Notes: generated by a model not told the origin, from the letters alone. DNA of 64,000 bases from Siphonodentalium dalli (GCA_032622095.1 CP136068.1:130889989-130953988), one strand, 5' to 3'; counted from the first letter of the stretch, positions 28,401 through 35,353 are shown. A program made the numbers and translations.

Positions 28401-31400
28401 AGCGCGGTCTTGAAACACCCAACCCTTAAATTCACATGAAGTGTGATTTCCTCGCACTCCTGTAGTCCAAATTCTAGTATTAAAACTGTGTCTGTTTCAG
28501 ACTAATTCAAAAATGGAATCTGATCCGACAATACAACGAAACCGCTAATAACATTACTAATCTAACAACACCAGTAGAACGTGATTACCCTTCTATACAA
28601 GAACACCCCGCACCAAATTATTGACAACCGCAGGCACGCAAACCATGACTATATACACAACCAAAAACGCTCCAGTTATTTTGTATGGTCAAATCTCCCA
28701 CATATATACCCATGGGTAAATATAAACAGGCTACCTACATCTGGCCGCATGTGTTTACATTATATCAGTTATGATGTATAAAGGTGTAAAACATTAAAAT
28801 GCAGATGAACATGTATATATATATATGGAAATAAGGTGCATGGGCAATGCATTATATATGGTATAGTTATATCCATCCGCATGAGTAGCTCAGCCTTGGC
28901 TTATAGGATGTCGATGAGATATGGTCTGGATCTTCACCATCACAATGGCTGTCAACAAAATGTTTGCGATGTAACCATAACAGTTCTCACTTTTAGAGTT
29001 ATCCTCCTTTGTCTAATTTACATTTGGGTTCTCTCATGCCCATGTTTCCTTTTGGAACAGTGAATTTACAGCGTTGAGATAGGAGATAGCTGTTAACACA
29101 CATAAGGGTAGTGACGGATTATTCAACAATAGTGAACAATAAGAGTTGTGATCAACTGTATATGATTAATCATGACATACTCTAATTTACAGGTTAACTA
29201 ATCTAATGTTTACTGAAATCTGTTAACTTCAGGAACAAGCTCTGATTCCAGCAGCGAAGTAAACAAAATAAAAGAATCTGATCACTTCCTGTTCCACTCA
29301 TGGATGACAGGTATATTTTTTGTAACAAAAACTTTTAATTGCAAGCAGCGAGTTTTTTTTGTAAACAAAAACTTATTTAATCGCTTCGTGTCAGCAGTGC
29401 TGGTGTTGTTTATTACCATGGTTCACGCTGATTTTTGCCAACATCAAAACTAATTTCATTTGGCAAACAATTTGGCAATTGGTTTTTAATTTTTTGTTTA
29501 ATGCCTCGGAAAGTCACTTAAAACTTGCACAATTGACAAAACATGTACAGACATTCAAATTTCTGCTTAAAACAAAGTCAGAAAATGCTATCTTCTGTAC
29601 AGATTGAATTGAGGCTGGTGTAAGTGATCTGTTTATAGCAGGTTGCATGCTCATTTCTCAAGAAGGATTACGTCACTTTGCCCGAAGCAGCAAATGGTAA
29701 TCATATATAAAACTTTCTCAAAGTTCAGCTAGGGGACTACAGAAATGATCTTCGTATGTCCTTCCGTTCGTCCGTGCATCTGGATGTGGGTACATTAACT
29801 GTGAAATCAACTCCTCCGACTGTTTTTATCCTCTTTACCAAAAACTTCAGGACATTACTGACACATTGATGATGAGCGGCAGGTGTTGTGTTGATGGACA
29901 GTGGTTTTTTTTATATATTAGAGTAATTTAACATTCTTCGACATAGAAAATGTTGAGTGAATATACACTTGGGTGTCTTAACTGTGAAATCAACTGCTCA
30001 TACAGTGTATATCATATTTACCTAAACCTTTAGGACATTGTTGCTTACACAATGAAGATGTACAACAGATATTGTGTTGACGAAAAATGTTGTATGTTTT
30101 TTTATTTAGAGTTATTGATCATTTCTCGAAATTTTGAGTGAATATGCACCTGGATGCCTTAACTGTAAAATGAACTTCTCGGACAATATTATTCGCATAG
30201 TATGTAACTAAAAATCCAGGAGCATTAGGGTAATTTAAGGGGGATAATACCACTTTTTTCAGAATTTGTGAGCAAATATGTTTGGAACAACAAACTAAAC
30301 GTCCCCATGCAATCATCCGTGGTGATCATGTTATAATATGAATCGTACATGACACGTAGTGGAGCACACATGATGTGCCTCAAATTTGTATAACGCTAAG
30401 AATAATTTATGTAAAATCATGCAGTGTTCACGATGGAGACGACATACCAAATTGACAAGACGTGTCGTGGATTGTAAAATCTTGTCTGGATTATCGTCAT
30501 GACTTCTTCATTTTTCGTTTTCATTAAGCTGACCAACGAAATTGGTCTAAATGAAATTAATAGACTTAAATCACATGTGAATTATTCGTAAGTTGTGAAG
30601 TAATTACTTTCATTTTTATCGCGATGCTTCATTTCCAATTCCGCTTTTTTGCACATGGCGACAGGGGGGTTGGGGTGTCTCACATGTGGTCAATATTTTC
30701 AACAGTTGGAAATATCATACCTGCCAAAATATTAGTTGGAAATTTCACACCAACAAATAGGTTGAAAATGTTCTTGTCGGGGGATTTAATTGTTTTTGGA
30801 CCAATATTTGCATATTTTCCTATGTTTACGTCAAAATTTTGGACTGAAATGGTGATCAGTTGGAAATTTTCCAACCTTATGGGGTGACAGGTTGGAAATT
30901 TTCAACACTTGGAAGGCTTGTGGCCTAGTCCCTCCACCGTGGCCAGTCAAAAACTGCTAGTTAATTTAAGAAAACAATATTTTCATACATTTGGTCAACA
31001 TTGTCATTGGAATTGTCATCAGTTGGAAATTTTCCAACCTACGTGGGGGTGTCAGGTTTGAAATTTCCAACTCTAGGAAGGCTTGAGGCTAGTCTAGATG
31101 CTGGGATTTTGCGATTTTCTTGTTCAGATTTCAAATTTTTCGCACACCGGGCCGAACCATAGCCGGCACGGTGTGTCATTGCCACTCCCCCATTGCCAAT
31201 ACAAAACTGCTAATTCGTTTAACAAAACAATATTTTACTACATTTGGTCAAACTTTTGGACTGAAATGGTCATCAGTTGGAGAATTTTCCAACCTGATGG
31301 GAAGTATGATATTTGAAATTTCCAACACTATAGGAAAGCTTCAGTTGAGGCCAGTCTAGGATTTGTGATTTTCTTGTATAGTTTCCAAAATGTTCTCACA

Positions 31401-32897
31401 CTGGGCCAAACAACGATGGTCAGCCCGGTGTGTTCTGGTCTCTTGCCCGTAGCCGTGGTGCATTTTTATGGAGTTAAACCAATATAGGATAGGATTTATG
31501 CAAGGGGGTGGTGCAAATGGAATTATGCAAAACTTGTGTTTGGTCTGATTCTGTTTCAATGGGGGGGGGGGTGCAGTTGGAATTTCCGAGGTGGACACCC
31601 CGAACGGAGACCCTCTAGCCACGTCCCTGGTTACGGATAGCAGATTAGCCGGAATGTGAAAATACCAGTTGTCGAGTAATTTTTGGACAGTTTTCAAACA
31701 AATTTATCAAATAGATGTTATATTATATGCATACGATTACCATATACTTATTTAAGTCATTGTCAAGTCACTTGTCAGTGAGTGGCTTGAGTTTACGCCC
31801 GTATCAACATCATTTTTTTACACGATCTTGTGTGCCACGGGTTGCCCAATCCACTATCCGTTAATTATTTAGATTATTTGGAAATTCGTAATTTAATCGG
31901 AGGATTAAAGATATATATAAATTAAATTTATATCATATTATTAACTTTGATTTTAAGATAACCTATTAACCTGAACGTTTACAGAATATATCTTCGACTC
32001 AAATTACTTAGTTTTCTATATATTATCGGTATTAGATCGTTGTTATTATCGGGAATTTATTGAAAATTGCATACAGTACCCCTTTGAATGCATTGGAACT
32101 AATTCTCCTTAGGACTAATTGTCCTTAGAATTCGCTATATACATGTAAATATATAAACGTAAATCAATAATTATTGTTCACCCAGTTATCTACCTTTTTA
32201 TTCCAGATAACTATGTTAAAAACACTGAATGTAATGAGTGTTTCTTGGTTCAAGCGCTTGTTCACACAGTTCTTCACTACTGCCTTACAGACGATATTTT
32301 ATCAATTATGCGGAAAGTGAGTACATTATACACTTGTCCATTCATCCTCTTTGGTATAAATATATATTCGTTGCAACAAAGTTAGAAGGGATTGGGACCC
32401 AAGTTATCTGATAATTTTTTAGAAGTCGCAGCTTTTGTGTAGTCCAAATGATAATTTGAGCAATATTCAACAATATTTCTTGATAGTTGGTACGTGTTTC
32501 ACCTAGAGGCCAAGTTTGATTTCGCTCATGGTCCGATGATTTTTGACTGAGTTATGTCGCTTTTTCGAAATAGAAATTTGAATGATGATAACTTGAGCAA
32601 GTCATCGTCAAGTTGGACTCACTTTTTTCCAGAATGTGACTTCGTTGTTCCCAAAAGGTCCCAAAACTCCACCATGTTTCGGGGGACGTGTGGTCGGTGT
32701 CATTTTATCTAATTTTGTAATGTACAATCAATCTTAGCACCTATTAATTAACATCTTTCGTTTTTCAGGTGAAAGCTTATATAGCTAAAATGCAAGAGGG
32801 CTGCAATGAATGCAGCAACGATGACCCGATTAAGTGTGGTTATAAAGACGATAATTCCCTGACGAAAACATTTTATTTTTTCCCATATGAACTGTAG
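4990..32897 (+). CDS. CARD-containing caspase homologue, predicted catalytically inactive (eight supported coding exons)
   Basis: Joined exons are 4990-5147, 16616-16868, 21024-21148, 24877-25026, 26769-26988, 29233-29310, 32207-32316 and 32769-32897. All junctions are GT-AG and phase-consistent, giving about 406 residues without the start. Residues 1-100 form a CARD (KEKRASLLKMI, ILAKNTPNERVRKLLDII, FDELYNAL). A linker follows, then a caspase p20 (GVGIVIKNG, FQALGYIPQ, VVFVIAAHGNADG, KPKLLFVQTLKQT) and p10 (ESDHFLFHSW, CFLVQALVHTVL, SLTKTFYFFPYEL-stop). Active initiator caspases of this layout (caspase-2/9 type) are cytosolic cysteine proteases that cut after aspartate. Here the histidine is kept, but QACxG reads QTLKQ, the S1 arginine loop of p20 is deleted, and the p10 arginine aligns with lysine. 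I infer an adaptor or decoy in death or immune signalling, comparable in principle to FLIP-type pseudo-caspases. Introns range from 0.45 to 11.5 kb and are full of repeats. Confidence 0.88.
5148..7456. other. Intron 1, first part: AT-rich, short TACACA palindromes and an ACAT microsatellite
   Basis: No exon is visible. Between about 5860 and 6560 the words TACACAC, TGTGTAA and TTACACAATTGTGTGTAA recur in both orientations, a loose inverted-repeat texture consistent with decayed MITEs. A (CATA)n microsatellite spans 6841-6868. A GC-richer stretch at 6930-7200 has no recognised motif. Confidence 0.5.
6841..6868. repeat. (CATA)n microsatellite
   Basis: About seven tandem CATA units are seen directly, followed by an imperfect CATTCATACG. 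It lies inside intron 1 of the caspase-like gene. Confidence 0.9.
7457..7645 (+). pseudogene. LINE C-terminal coding fragment
   Basis: The plus-strand frame reads LDDFQRRLLREYEESWLQRL and then VPKLRTYIK before a stop. The W..RL...PKLRTY pattern is common in the C-terminal part of LINE proteins just after the reverse transcriptase. Nothing typical follows, so the fragment is truncated on both sides. It could be a different repetitive protein, and the call rests on a short motif. Confidence 0.45.
7646..8360. other. Intron sequence with no recognised feature
   Basis: I found no tandem repeat, inverted terminal repeat or splice-flanked open frame between the LINE fragment and the 40-bp minisatellite. 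A 63-codon minus-strand frame at 8106-8297 has no recognisable motif. Confidence 0.45.
8361..9328. repeat. 40-bp minisatellite, 24 copies in two sequence types
   Basis: The unit begins AAGATTTTAATAGAGAGT and ends GACGTACATCCGATAT, exactly 40 bp, with unit ends at 8400, 8440 and so on to 9320. Only scattered single substitutions occur apart from one three-base switch after GAGAGT: CAC (type C) or TCT (type T). In order, the types are CCC TT CCC TT CC TT CC T CC TT CCC. Such near-identity indicates recent amplification or homogenisation. It is intronic, with no coding potential. Confidence 0.97.
9329..10002. other. Intron sequence with no recognised feature
   Basis: This is AT-rich DNA between the minisatellite and the LINE relic. 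No repeats or exons were recognised. Confidence 0.45.
10003..11110 (-). pseudogene. 5'-truncated LINE, reverse transcriptase C-terminal region
   Basis: A 277-codon minus-strand open frame (11110-10277) begins within the reverse transcriptase thumb: LFDTMIMPIILYGSEIWCF, then ELGRHPILVEIKCRVLAYW. It ends with a CCHC-like zinc motif (CNTCEQCGNG...EYHLLLIC). After a frame change near 10280 a second frame continues for about 90 codons with no clear motif. The palm motifs are missing, so this is a 5'-truncated dead copy, fairly intact otherwise. It resembles, but differs from, the LINE at 2330-4080; the shared elements are LYGSEIW and ELG(K/R).P. It lies within intron 1, antisense to the caspase-like gene. 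Confidence 0.85.
11095..11845. repeat. Degenerate tandem repeat, unit about 45 bp, around 16 copies
   Basis: The consensus is roughly AATAAGTTAATGAGGAGA, TACGCATGCAGTACCCC and TTATCTGATCAT, repeated head-to-tail with frequent substitutions and small indels. It begins exactly where the LINE open frame starts to lose homology. No coding content. Confidence 0.9.
11860..11926. repeat. Short inverted repeat
   Basis: GAGGTTACTACTTGGTT at the left is mirrored by AACCAAGTAATAACCTC at the right, with about 33 bp between, enough for a small hairpin. It may be the remnant of a foldback element. Confidence 0.7.
12470..14474. repeat. Large inverted repeat (foldback), arms about 0.9 kb, spacer about 190 bp
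   Basis: The left arm (12470-13403) and right arm (13595-14474) are reverse complements with modest divergence. Paired landmarks are ATACGAGG/CGTATT, GGTGGGCTTGCAGCATTAA/TTAATGCTTTAAGCCCACC, GAAAGTAGGTC/GACCTACTTTC, CCACCAAATATAAGCC and its complement, and TTAATTACGCTTGCGTATAATC with its complement. A 60-61 codon open frame (MDLIVII...NGESYTMTLFVDYR) is conserved in both arms, at 12883-13068 plus and 13894-14076 minus. The frame may be passive, since the arms are copies. The structure lies in intron 1 of the caspase-like gene, so the nascent transcript could form a long double-stranded stem. Confidence 0.92.
14475..16170. repeat. Segmental duplication, copy A
   Basis: Copy A begins CAAGAAAACCATAGTCAGAA next to the foldback's right end. 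It contains GGTCAAGGTCA / GATTTGACCCGTC tandem units (14578-14930), a region with GCGTTATAGCCCCACTGT, repeated CCTTCGGAATAGCGAA words (15480-15545 and 15910-16045), and ACACCGGTGGCGTAAACA near its end. The same landmarks recur in the same order at 16931-18815. It is non-coding by eye. Confidence 0.9.
15900..16050. repeat. 15-16 bp minisatellite (CCTTCGGAATAGNGAA)
   Basis: About nine tandem units of CCTTCGGAATAGNGAA with small changes are visible. A shorter run occurs at 15480-15545, and matching runs lie in the duplicate at 18075-18150 and 18560-18680. Confidence 0.85.
16350..16407. repeat. (CT)n microsatellite
   Basis: Almost pure TC/CT dinucleotides run for 58 bp with three small interruptions. 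It lies about 210 bp upstream of the second CARD exon; pyrimidine-rich RNA here could bind splicing factors, but that is only a possibility. Confidence 0.95.
16616..16868 (+). CDS. Caspase-like gene, exon encoding CARD helices 4-6 and start of linker
   Basis: The acceptor is TGTCAG (to 16615) and the donor GTTAGG at 16869; phase 0 in, phase 1 out, 84 codons plus one base. AKNTPNERVRKLLDIIPYRQ, SNAFDELYNALCET and GHAADLLRPE complete the CARD and read straight on from the ADIL end of the previous exon. The last 35 residues (RPERAEQRKRDDIERLPLPN...) are charged linker. The exon sits between the two copies of a segmental duplication. Confidence 0.92.
16931..18815. repeat. Segmental duplication, copy B
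   Basis: This is a direct repeat of 14475-16170 with the same ordered landmarks: CAAGAAAACCATAGTCAGAA, GGTCAAGGTCA units at 17160-17580, GCGTTATAGCCCCACTGT, CCTTCGGAATAG runs, and ACACCGGTGACGTGAACA. It carries an extra insert of about 140 bp after CTTTCAAATTTT (about 17029-17170) and several small indels. Short open frames in both copies are by-products of the repeat. Confidence 0.9.
19000..19335. repeat. Diverged direct duplication
   Basis: TATTCATTGGTGGAAATTTT...GAACATTTCCTAAGGGA (19015-19082) recurs as TTTATTGGTGGAAAAGTTC...GGACATTTCCTAAGGGATA (19250-19322). A reverse-complement relative (CATTTCCCACCAATGAATA) occurs near 26505. It is probably part of a dispersed element whose ends I cannot define. 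Confidence 0.6.
19473..19885 (-). mobile_element. MITE family 6 copy with poly-G/poly-C ends
   Basis: The left edge is GGGGGGG and the right edge CCCCCCCGGTTCCG. The body contains AACTGACTGCAGGCAGTTATC, AATCCAAGATGGCCGCTGGA and CAAATCTCTGTTTTAGTGTT. The same words occur reverse-complemented in the longer copy at 50715-51254. No open frame of note. Confidence 0.8.
19886..20543. other. Intron sequence with no recognised feature
   Basis: AT-rich DNA between two MITE copies. Small open frames on both strands lack recognisable motifs. Confidence 0.45.
20544..20797. mobile_element. MITE family 2 copy
   Basis: The terminal inverted repeats begin CTAAATCCGGCCATTTATGG and CTCCTTTTATACTCAACA, with complements at the right end (TGTTGAGTATAAAAGGAG, AATGACCAGACTAAGG). 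The subterminal ATATGCAACAAATGAATTAG is also mirrored. A second copy lies at 39013-39327. It ends about 225 bp before the linker exon. Confidence 0.88.
21024..21148 (+). CDS. Caspase-like gene, linker exon between CARD and p20
   Basis: The acceptor is TATTTGCAG (to 21023) and the donor GTTACT at 21149; phase 1 in and 0 out. The junction makes an aspartate codon, then EWPTCGDIKAFRTKEIAVAD and a charged tail ending YNTDQ. No known domain is expected here. The exon is supported by matching phase on both sides and by its place between the CARD and p20 exons. The donor GTTACT is weak. Confidence 0.72.
21149..21958. other. Intron sequence with no recognised feature
   Basis: A purine-rich patch (21240-21500) and AT-rich DNA. 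I see no exon and no clear repeat here. Confidence 0.45.
21959..22388. mobile_element. MITE family 3 copy
   Basis: The ends are inverted: TCGAACAACCAGATCAC with TTATATACCATTTG at left, and CAAATGGTATATAACATGG with TGTAATCTGGTCATTCGA at right. The interior includes TTATTCTCAATCGAAGGGGA and ATGAATCTGAGAATCTGTAT. A second copy with the same order of words is at 38510-38902. Confidence 0.85.
22389..23714. other. Intron sequence with no recognised feature
   Basis: I found no exons or clear repeat structure. A 72-codon frame at 23497-23715 has no recognised motif and is probably chance. Confidence 0.45.
23715..24370. repeat. Tandem/dispersed repeat, unit about 160 bp, 3-4 diverged copies
   Basis: Each unit contains a GGCACTAATAA-like word, ATGAGCAATAAA, TCAGCTTAGA, GAGTGTCATG and TTTGATCYCAGGTGACTTAAA in the same order. 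Related sequence occurs in reverse orientation at 53620-53965 and inside the element at 49001-49551, so the family is dispersed as well as tandem. Confidence 0.75.
24408..24690. mobile_element. MITE family 4, partial copy with AT-rich tail
   Basis: GTTATATATGCGAGTCGACC pairs with its near-complement GTCGCCTCGCATATATAAG, forming a terminal palindrome. It is followed by CATTGGCCTAACAATTTT and an AT-rich stretch of ATTCTTTAACAATTTTATC words. The opposite terminal palindrome is missing, so the copy is incomplete. Confidence 0.75.
24877..25026 (+). CDS. Caspase-like gene, first p20 exon
   Basis: The acceptor is ATTTCAG (to 24876) and the donor GTATGC at 25027; exactly 50 codons, phase 0 to 0. VYPLSSDDKGVGIVIKNG is the opening beta-strand of a caspase p20, and VQECFQALGYIPQNPLKNLP its first helix and second strand. 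The segment between them is about ten residues shorter than usual and lacks the R-x-G-T-x-x-D stretch that supplies the S1-pocket arginine in active caspases. Confidence 0.88.
25079..25288. repeat. Foldback element in intron
   Basis: GCATACAGTAATGCCCTAAA, TAATCGACTGCTTAACCACA and TTTTCAGGATTTAGTC on the left are mirrored by GACTAAATCCTGAAAAG, TGTGGTTAAGTAGTCGATTA and GGCCATTACTGTAGCATAC on the right. A second short inverted repeat (TTGTTGCC / GGCAACAA) surrounds the centre. It starts about 50 bp after the p20 exon donor. Confidence 0.88.
25430..25580 (-). pseudogene. LINE 3'-end coding fragment
   Basis: The minus frame reads RVLQTWNNLPQFVLAMKEMI and then DFKERLDAYL. The pattern R.....WN.LP......F...LD is the usual C-terminus of many LINE reverse transcriptase proteins. 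Only this tail remains. Confidence 0.6.
25760..26048. mobile_element. MITE family 4 copy with terminal palindromes
   Basis: The ends are CCCTGTGCCAATGCATTCTC and its complement GAGAATGCATTGGCACAGGG. Each end is also a palindrome by itself (TATATATGCGAGTCGACC / GGTCGCCTCGCATATATA), so one strand could form a cruciform at either tip. The interior is AT-rich with repeated ACATTCTTTAACAATTTTAT words. Confidence 0.92.
26590..26755. repeat. Two-copy direct repeat, period about 81 bp
   Basis: TGTATAGTTTCACAAAAGAC and CTACATTCAGTAAAGCAA recur about 81 bp on as TGTATAGTTTCATAAAATAC and CTACATTCATTAAAGCAA. The second copy ends just before the acceptor of the next caspase exon. Confidence 0.8.
26769..26988 (+). 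CDS. Caspase-like gene, p20 catalytic exon with lost cysteine
   Basis: The acceptor is ATTTGCAG (to 26768) and the donor GTAAGC at 26989; phase 0 in, 1 out, 73 codons plus one base. VLKQELTRIISQKVET is p20 helix 2. KSIVVFVIAAHGNADGF carries the catalytic histidine (HG). KPKLLFVQTLKQTEG is the strand that normally ends QACxG. Leucine replaces the nucleophilic cysteine, and the following residues do not fit R/Q-G. The surrounding frame is clean and the donor strong, so this looks like genuine loss rather than a misplaced exon edge. Confidence 0.9.
26989..27345. other. Intron sequence with no recognised feature
   Basis: Nothing recognisable between the exon and the MITE fragment. Confidence 0.45.
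27346..27535. mobile_element. MITE family 1 fragment
   Basis: TATTTGATTCCAGTCGAGGA, ACCCATCAAAGCTGAG, TTGATTTTTGAAGTTTGC and GGATAACTCTAAAATCAAG are the reverse-complement interior of family 1. Both terminal repeats are missing. Confidence 0.75.
27536..28060. other. Intron sequence; unexplained 112-codon open frame
   Basis: A plus-strand frame at 27591-27929 lacks stops for 112 codons but has no recognised motif, no acceptor-phase match to the caspase exons and unremarkable composition. I treat it as chance. Confidence 0.4.
28061..28350. repeat. GGAAATTTCCAACC-type repeat fragment
   Basis: GGAAATTTCCAACCTATAAT, GAAATTTCCAACTAATG and related words match the repeat units at 30680-31400. Repeat-unit edges are unclear here. 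Confidence 0.55.
28351..29232. other. Intron sequence with no recognised feature
   Basis: Short open frames only, none with a motif. Confidence 0.4.
29233..29310 (+). CDS. Caspase-like gene, p20/p10 linker and p10 start exon
   Basis: The acceptor is AACTTCAG (to 29232) and the donor GTATAT at 29311; phase 1 to 1, joining as glycine then TSSDSSSEVNKIKESDHFLF. A serine-rich linker replaces the usual aspartate-containing processing site, although several acidic residues remain. ESDHFLFHSWMT matches the ADFLxxYST strand that opens p10. Confidence 0.82.
29765..30235. repeat. Tandem repeat, unit about 180 bp, 3 copies
   Basis: TTAACTGTGAAATCAACTSC, GGACATTRYTG and GTTGAGTGAATATRCACYTGG recur three times in order (29800, 29978 and 30160 regions). 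Copies are about 75-80% alike by eye. Confidence 0.8.
30236..30660. other. Intron sequence with no recognised feature
   Basis: No exon, repeat or motif was recognised. Confidence 0.4.
30661..31400. repeat. Diverged tandem repeat with CAGTTGGAAATTTTCCAACC words
   Basis: TGGTSATCAGTTGGAAATTT and TTTCCAACCTDATGGG blocks recur near 30858, 31021 and 31275. Each is followed by CTAGGAAGGCTTGAGGC-type words and AACAAAACAATATTTT. GGAAATTTTCC is itself palindromic. It is related to the fragment at 28061-28350. Confidence 0.75.
31401..32206. other. Intron sequence with no recognised feature
   Basis: A G-run at 31561-31570 and AT-rich DNA up to the acceptor. No exon was recognised. Confidence 0.4.
32207..32316 (+). 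CDS. Caspase-like gene, p10 core exon
   Basis: The acceptor is TTATTCCAG (to 32206) and the donor GTGAGT at 32317; phase 1 in, 0 out. NYVKNTECNECFLVQALVHT then VLHYCLTDDILSIMRK aligns with the p10 segment SWRxxxxGSWFIQxLC and the following helix. The substrate-binding arginine position is lysine (YVK), and GSW is replaced by NEC. Confidence 0.86.
32769..32897 (+). CDS. Caspase-like gene, terminal exon
   Basis: The acceptor is TTTTTCAG (to 32768). 42 codons end in TAG at 32895-32897. VKAYIAKMQEGC continues the helix seen as VNRKVA in caspases. DDNSLTKTFYFFPYEL matches the family C-terminus (STLTKKLYFFP). A CNECSNDDPIKCGYKD insert is cysteine-rich compared with the family. No canonical AATAAA was seen within the next several hundred bases. 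Confidence 0.88.
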   Translation: MKAYIAKMQEGCNECSNDDPIKCGYKDDNSLTKTFYFFPYEL

Positions 32898-33099
32898 GTT
32901 TCTATCAAAAAAGATATGTTTCCAATGTGAATGTCACTTTGGTTCAGTGAATTTGTGTTCCAAGTCACACGGTATTTGACTTATATTGCATGTATACTAA
33001 CGTATATCGTGAAATGGTTCGCAATACATGTATATAATATATAAATGTGCCCCAACGGCCACAGTGCCATACCCCTAACTAAAATACACCGAACTACAT
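32898..33099. other. Downstream flank of the caspase-like gene (3' UTR candidate)
   Basis: AT-rich with TATAATATATAAATG near 33035; no AATAAA or ATTAAA was seen. The transcript end cannot be placed. Confidence 0.35.
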
Positions 33100-33508
33100 T
33101 AAAGGTACTCAATCCGATTAAGCACACCTAAATTACTATTTCTTTGGCTTCGGGGGTTAAAAATATATGATTAGAGTCGAGTAACCCAATGATCAGAGTG
33201 ATCAGATATCGATTTTAGAAGTTTGTTAATTTTTGGAGATGTGAGACACAACCTCGTGCTCAAACAGACAAATATTGTTAATATTAACCACTTGATTTTC
33301 GAGTTATCCATCTTACACCCACAATTTGTCTGTTTGAGCACGAGGTTGTGTCCCACATCTCCAAAAATTAACAAACTTCAAAAATCGATATATGATCACT
33401 CTGAGCTTTGATGGGTGGGTTCCTCGACTCGAATCAAATATTTGTTACCCCAAAAGCCAAAGAAATAGTAATTTAGGAGCGTCTAATCTGATTGAGTACC
33501 TTTAATTT
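33100..33508. mobile_element. MITE family 1, full foldback copy
   Basis: The ends are TTAAAGGTACTCAATCCGAT and ATCTGATTGAGTACCTTTAA. Unlike other copies, nearly the whole length is palindromic. CTCGTGCTCAAACAGACAAA is mirrored by TTTGTCTGTTTGAGCACGAG, and TTTTTGGAGATGTGAGACAC by its complement, with the centre near 33295. It lies about 200 bp past the caspase stop. Confidence 0.93.
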
Positions 33509-34439
33509 TTTATATTTATATCAGCTGCTTATATAAATTTGCAAGTAAAGGTCGAACAGTTTGTATTCATACATTTAGTATGACACGGGTTAGCAACTTG
33601 CAACTGATGAAGATCTTTTTTCTCTTTTTCTTCTTTGATCTCATTTATAAAATATAAATTTTGACTTTTGGATTTCATTCATTGAGATATTTTGGTGCGT
33701 ACGTTCAAAATTATTTTCCAAATTTTGTAAAACGGCTCCGGGCCACTGATCTCCATCCTAAAATTATGACAAGTGAACGAGGAATCAGGTATCTGCACAA
33801 AATTGGGTCACTGTTCCCTTATTTTTTTTACCCCCCTCCTACTTTCATATGCTTTGCAGATTCCCTCTTCTTTCACTTGTTATCCATACATTTGGTACTA
33901 ACTTCACTTTGTGATAAAATGTATATGATTAATTGGTTTCAGGCCGTTTTTCTTTCAGCTTATCCTAATTTGACTTATCAAAAAGCCTTCGGGCCGTCAG
34001 CCAGCATTTCATTTTGACTTTTTACTGTCATCCCGGGATGCTAGGTGTGATTTTTTCGCTAACCCTACATGATGTGTTACCTGGTCAGACACCCACTTAC
34101 CTCTTATTGGTTACCCATAAAACAGCTGCTTATATAACTTTGTTCTTGTTTATTTCCTTATAATTAGCTAAAATCATTTTATTTTAACAAGAGAATTTAG
34201 CGATGGATTTAAAAAACATGCCCATTTAATCTAACAGCATTTAGGTCAACAAACTGTTACATCGGTTTTGTGTTAAATAATGGTGTGTTTTATAGGGGTA
34301 TAACACACCTGACCAAATTGGCAGTTCACCAATCAACAAACATGACTTGGTGTAGCACACACGGCTATGTAAATATTACCTTTTTAATATCAATATCTTA
34401 TACGCACACATATTACAATATGGGTCAAAATGAATACTT
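33509..34439. other. No recognised gene; 118-codon open frame without motif
   Basis: The plus frame at 33661-34017 is hydrophobic and aromatic-rich (poly-T derived) and matches no family I know. The rest is AT-rich. Confidence 0.4.
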
Positions 34440-34893
34440 CTCCACATGTGATAAAAATGTATACCGATCAGACGGTCCCCATATCATCAAGATACAACAA
34501 CACCATTTCTTCAAAATGCGCTTTAGTCATCAGAATCGATTTATTCCAACAAAATAATGCTAACCACTGTCAACTAGTATCAAATTTCCCAAAACGTGTT
34601 ATTTATCAACATTTTGGTCAACAAAATATGGCCGTATAATCACTAAAGTATCACGAAATGTGATTTTAGAGTTATCCATCTTCATCAGGAATTTGCCCAA
34701 GACCGTCCGTTTGACCACGTGTTTCTGGGCCACATATCAGTGCACATCTCGAGAATTAACAAACTTAAAAAGTCGATATCTGGTCACTCTGAGCTTTGAT
34801 GGGTGGGTTCTTCGACTCGAATCAAATATCGTTTTACCCCCGAAGCCAAAGCAATAGTAATTTAGGAGCGTCTGGTCGGATTGAGTACCTTTA
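34440..34893. mobile_element. MITE family 1 copy, left end degraded
   Basis: It has CGATCAGACGGTCCCCATAT, ATAATGCTAACCACTGTCAA, TTTTAGAGTTATCCATCTTC and GAGCTTTGATGGGTGGGTTC, and ends GGATTGAGTACCTTTAA. The left AAAGGTACTCAATCC is not recognisable. Confidence 0.88.
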
Positions 34894-35353
34894 AGTGGAA
34901 CCACGGGGTCACCTCATTTTCTTTCCTGAGAACTTAATCAAAACTCATCCCCCATCCACCCGTCTGTATGTATTTCCATTAACATTTCCTTAGACATTTT
35001 CTCTTTCAGAAGTTTATGATTGAATAGGCTCATATTTGCTCAGATTTGTTTAAATAAAGCTGCTTTATTGAATACGGGGGTTTACTATTTTTCGAACAAA
35101 TTAAAGTGTTTCAACAACCATGACCTATATCATTTCTTTTAATAGTCTTTAGATTGCTTTGTGAGACTAGTTCCCAAAACAATACATCTTATTTTGCAAC
35201 AATCTTGCGGTAGCAGCAACCTCTTTTACTATTTGAAGGTCACGATTTCCATCAACGACATGTAGACACGATTGAACCCCTGTGAGTTGTGCACCATCTG
35301 CTTGAATCGTGCGGATGCGCCATATAGAACATGGCGGAGAACCGCCACACCAC
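34894..35353. other. No recognised feature
   Basis: Nothing recognised between the MITE and the 21-bp minisatellite. Confidence 0.4.

Noticed and set aside
29642-29697. Extra caspase exon (AG at 29640-29641, GT at 29698)
   Set aside because: Including it would create a stop at the junction with 32207. Joining 29310 directly to 32207 gives correct phase and a canonical p10 alignment.
33661-34017. 118-codon plus-strand frame downstream of the caspase as a separate gene
   Set aside because: Phe/Leu/Ser composition reflects T-rich DNA; there is no motif and no splice context.
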